DNA from: an uncultured Bacteroidales bacterium
GTDB lineage: Bacteria > Bacteroidota > Bacteroidia > Bacteroidales > UBA932
DNA length: 35,175 nucleotides
Direction of reading: 5' to 3'
Assembly: GCA_944326245.1 (NCBI GenBank)
Contig: CALVDF010000023.1
Span: 1-35,175 of the forward strand
Under the pieces are notes generated by a model, which was not told the DNA's origin, searched no databases, and saw nothing but the letters and a program-made list of their open reading frames with translations. Below are positions 34,553 to 35,175 of the stretch, one piece after another; within the stretch, counting starts at the first letter, position 1, and the number at the start of each line of letters is the position of its first letter. The position numbers and the translations under genes were made by a program.

Positions 34553-34591
34553 CGCAGGTGAACCCTTTCCGGCGTTTTCGGTTCACCTGCG
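34553..34591. repeat. Hairpin module 1 of composite repeat B
   Basis: CGCAGGTGAACC (34553-34564) and GGTTCACCTGCG (34580-34591), perfect 12-bp stem, 15-nt loop; same arms and loop length as 10705-10743. Confidence 0.88.
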
Positions 34592-34677
34592 GAAAAGGGA
34601 GGGAAGAGGAAAGCCGGGCAGTTGCCCTGCAGGGGTCTCTTGCAGGGGGTGCCTCTCCCCATCGCCTGCACCGCCTG

Positions 34678-34716
34678 CGCAGGTGAACCCTTTCCGACAT
34701 TTTCGGCTCACCTGCG
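34678..34716. repeat. Hairpin module 2 of composite repeat B
   Basis: CGCAGGTGAACC (34678-34689) and GGCTCACCTGCG (34705-34716), 15-nt loop, one mismatch in the stem. It starts 125 bp after module 1 and the flanks also resemble each other (GGAAAAGGGAGG follows both), so it is a tandem duplication of a larger unit. Confidence 0.85.
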
Positions 34717-34796
34717 GAAAAGGGAGGACGGATAGGATGGCCTGCATGCGCCAGTCGCTTGAGGGAGCCCCCCTACCGCGCTGGAGGTGTCGGTTT

Positions 34797-34843
34797 TGGC
34801 ATATCGTCGGCACCTTCCAAGAGGAAAGTCGTGCGGTATTGTG
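34797..34843. repeat. Conserved lead-in block before array B
   Basis: Third copy of the block ending TCGGCACCTTCC. Bases 34807-34842 are identical to 10945-10980, which occupy the same place before array A. Confidence 0.9.
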
Positions 34844-35175
34844 CATCCTAACATCGCTCCAAATTTGCCGCTCAGATATAATACTCTATGGACCAACTAA
34901 TTGCAGACAAGAGCCCGGATGATTGCAATGTTAGGATAGCACGAAACGGCCCCTTTCGGCGGTTTTTCAAGCATCCTAACATGACCACAAATCGGCCGTC
35001 TTGACGTAATACTCTGTGGACCAATGTATTGCGAACAAGGCCCCGAAAGAGCGCAATGTTAGGATAGCGCGGAACGGACCCTTTCGGCGGTTTTTCAGCC
35101 ATCCTAACATGGATGCAGATCGGCCGTTTTGACATAATGCCCTGTGGACCAATGTATTGCGGACAAAGACCCGAA
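34844..35175. repeat. Array B: 128-bp tandem structured repeats, cut by window end
   Basis: Unit starts (CATCCTAACAT) at 34844, 34972 and 35100, again exactly 128 bp apart. The first two cores end ATGTTAGGAT at 34937 and 35065; the third is cut at 35175. Both complete units keep perfect 10-bp outer arms. In the first, the inner stem reads ATTGCA with TGCAAT instead of ATTGCG with CGCAAT, a compensatory change. Linkers read CGGCGGTTTTTCA. No coding capacity. The array probably continues past the window. Confidence 0.92.

Noticed and set aside
34844..35175. Repeats as integron attC sites (TCCTAAC at the left and GTTAGGA at the right resemble RYYYAAC and GTTRRRY)
   Set aside because: The outermost base of both boxes breaks the consensus, the units are separated by only 34 bp with no cassette gene, and no integron integrase is visible.

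Overview
The window looks like a chromosomal segment of a Bacteroidales bacterium. Evidence: several promoters fit the Bacteroidetes pattern (-33 TTTG or TTG, about 18-22 nt, -7 TAnnTTTG); the proteins include Bacteroidetes-typical families (DUF2490, BACON lipoprotein, TPR-HTH membrane regulator, DUF4199, DUF4295, SusB-type GH97, DUF1460, a large LepB, a roughly 1,100-residue SecA); most genes lack a clear Shine-Dalgarno. The fairly GC-rich coding sequence would suit a Rikenellaceae/Alistipes-like lineage, but that is only a guess. I saw no rRNA, tRNA, CRISPR, transposase or phage gene.

Layout. 1-376: no confident gene. 377-10524 (+): DUF2490 outer-membrane protein, a secreted M1 aminopeptidase fused to a DUF1460 cell-wall amidase-like domain, a TPR-HTH membrane regulator, a BACON lipoprotein ending in a strong terminator, and a MacB/FtsX-type permease. 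10525-11782: a gene-poor convergent gap holding a composite repeat locus (A). 11783-12397 (-): TlpA-like thioredoxin lipoprotein. 12576-18004 (+): GH97 alpha-glucosidase and an M16 peptidase lipoprotein. 18005-18573: gap with hairpins. 18574-25607 (-): translation block thrS-infC-rpmI-rplT-lepB, then rpmB-rpmG-DUF4295 and an M3-type peptidase. 25687-27222 (+): DUF4199 membrane protein and GT2 glycosyltransferase, divergent from thrS. 27274-32446 (-): secA-lpdA-bactofilin. 32596-34005 (+): beta-propeller-like lipoprotein with a strong terminator. 34140-35175: a second composite repeat locus (B), running off the window end.

Most notable observations. (1) Two intergenic loci 24 kb apart carry tandem arrays with an exact 128-bp period. 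Each unit is bounded by inverted 10-bp arms and contains an inner stem with one compensatory change, suggesting a structured non-coding element. (2) Both arrays are preceded by the same module: CGCAGGTGAACC hairpin(s) and a block with 36 identical bases abutting the array. (3) infC appears to start at a rare ATC codon behind a strong AGGAGGA. (4) A cell-wall amidase-like domain is fused to an M1 aminopeptidase. (5) Degenerate short repeats cluster just after several stop codons and inside secreted enzymes.

Functionally the window mixes housekeeping (translation, secretion, the lipoamide dehydrogenase, cytoskeletal bactofilin) with envelope and nutrient functions (lipoproteins, peptidases, GH97).
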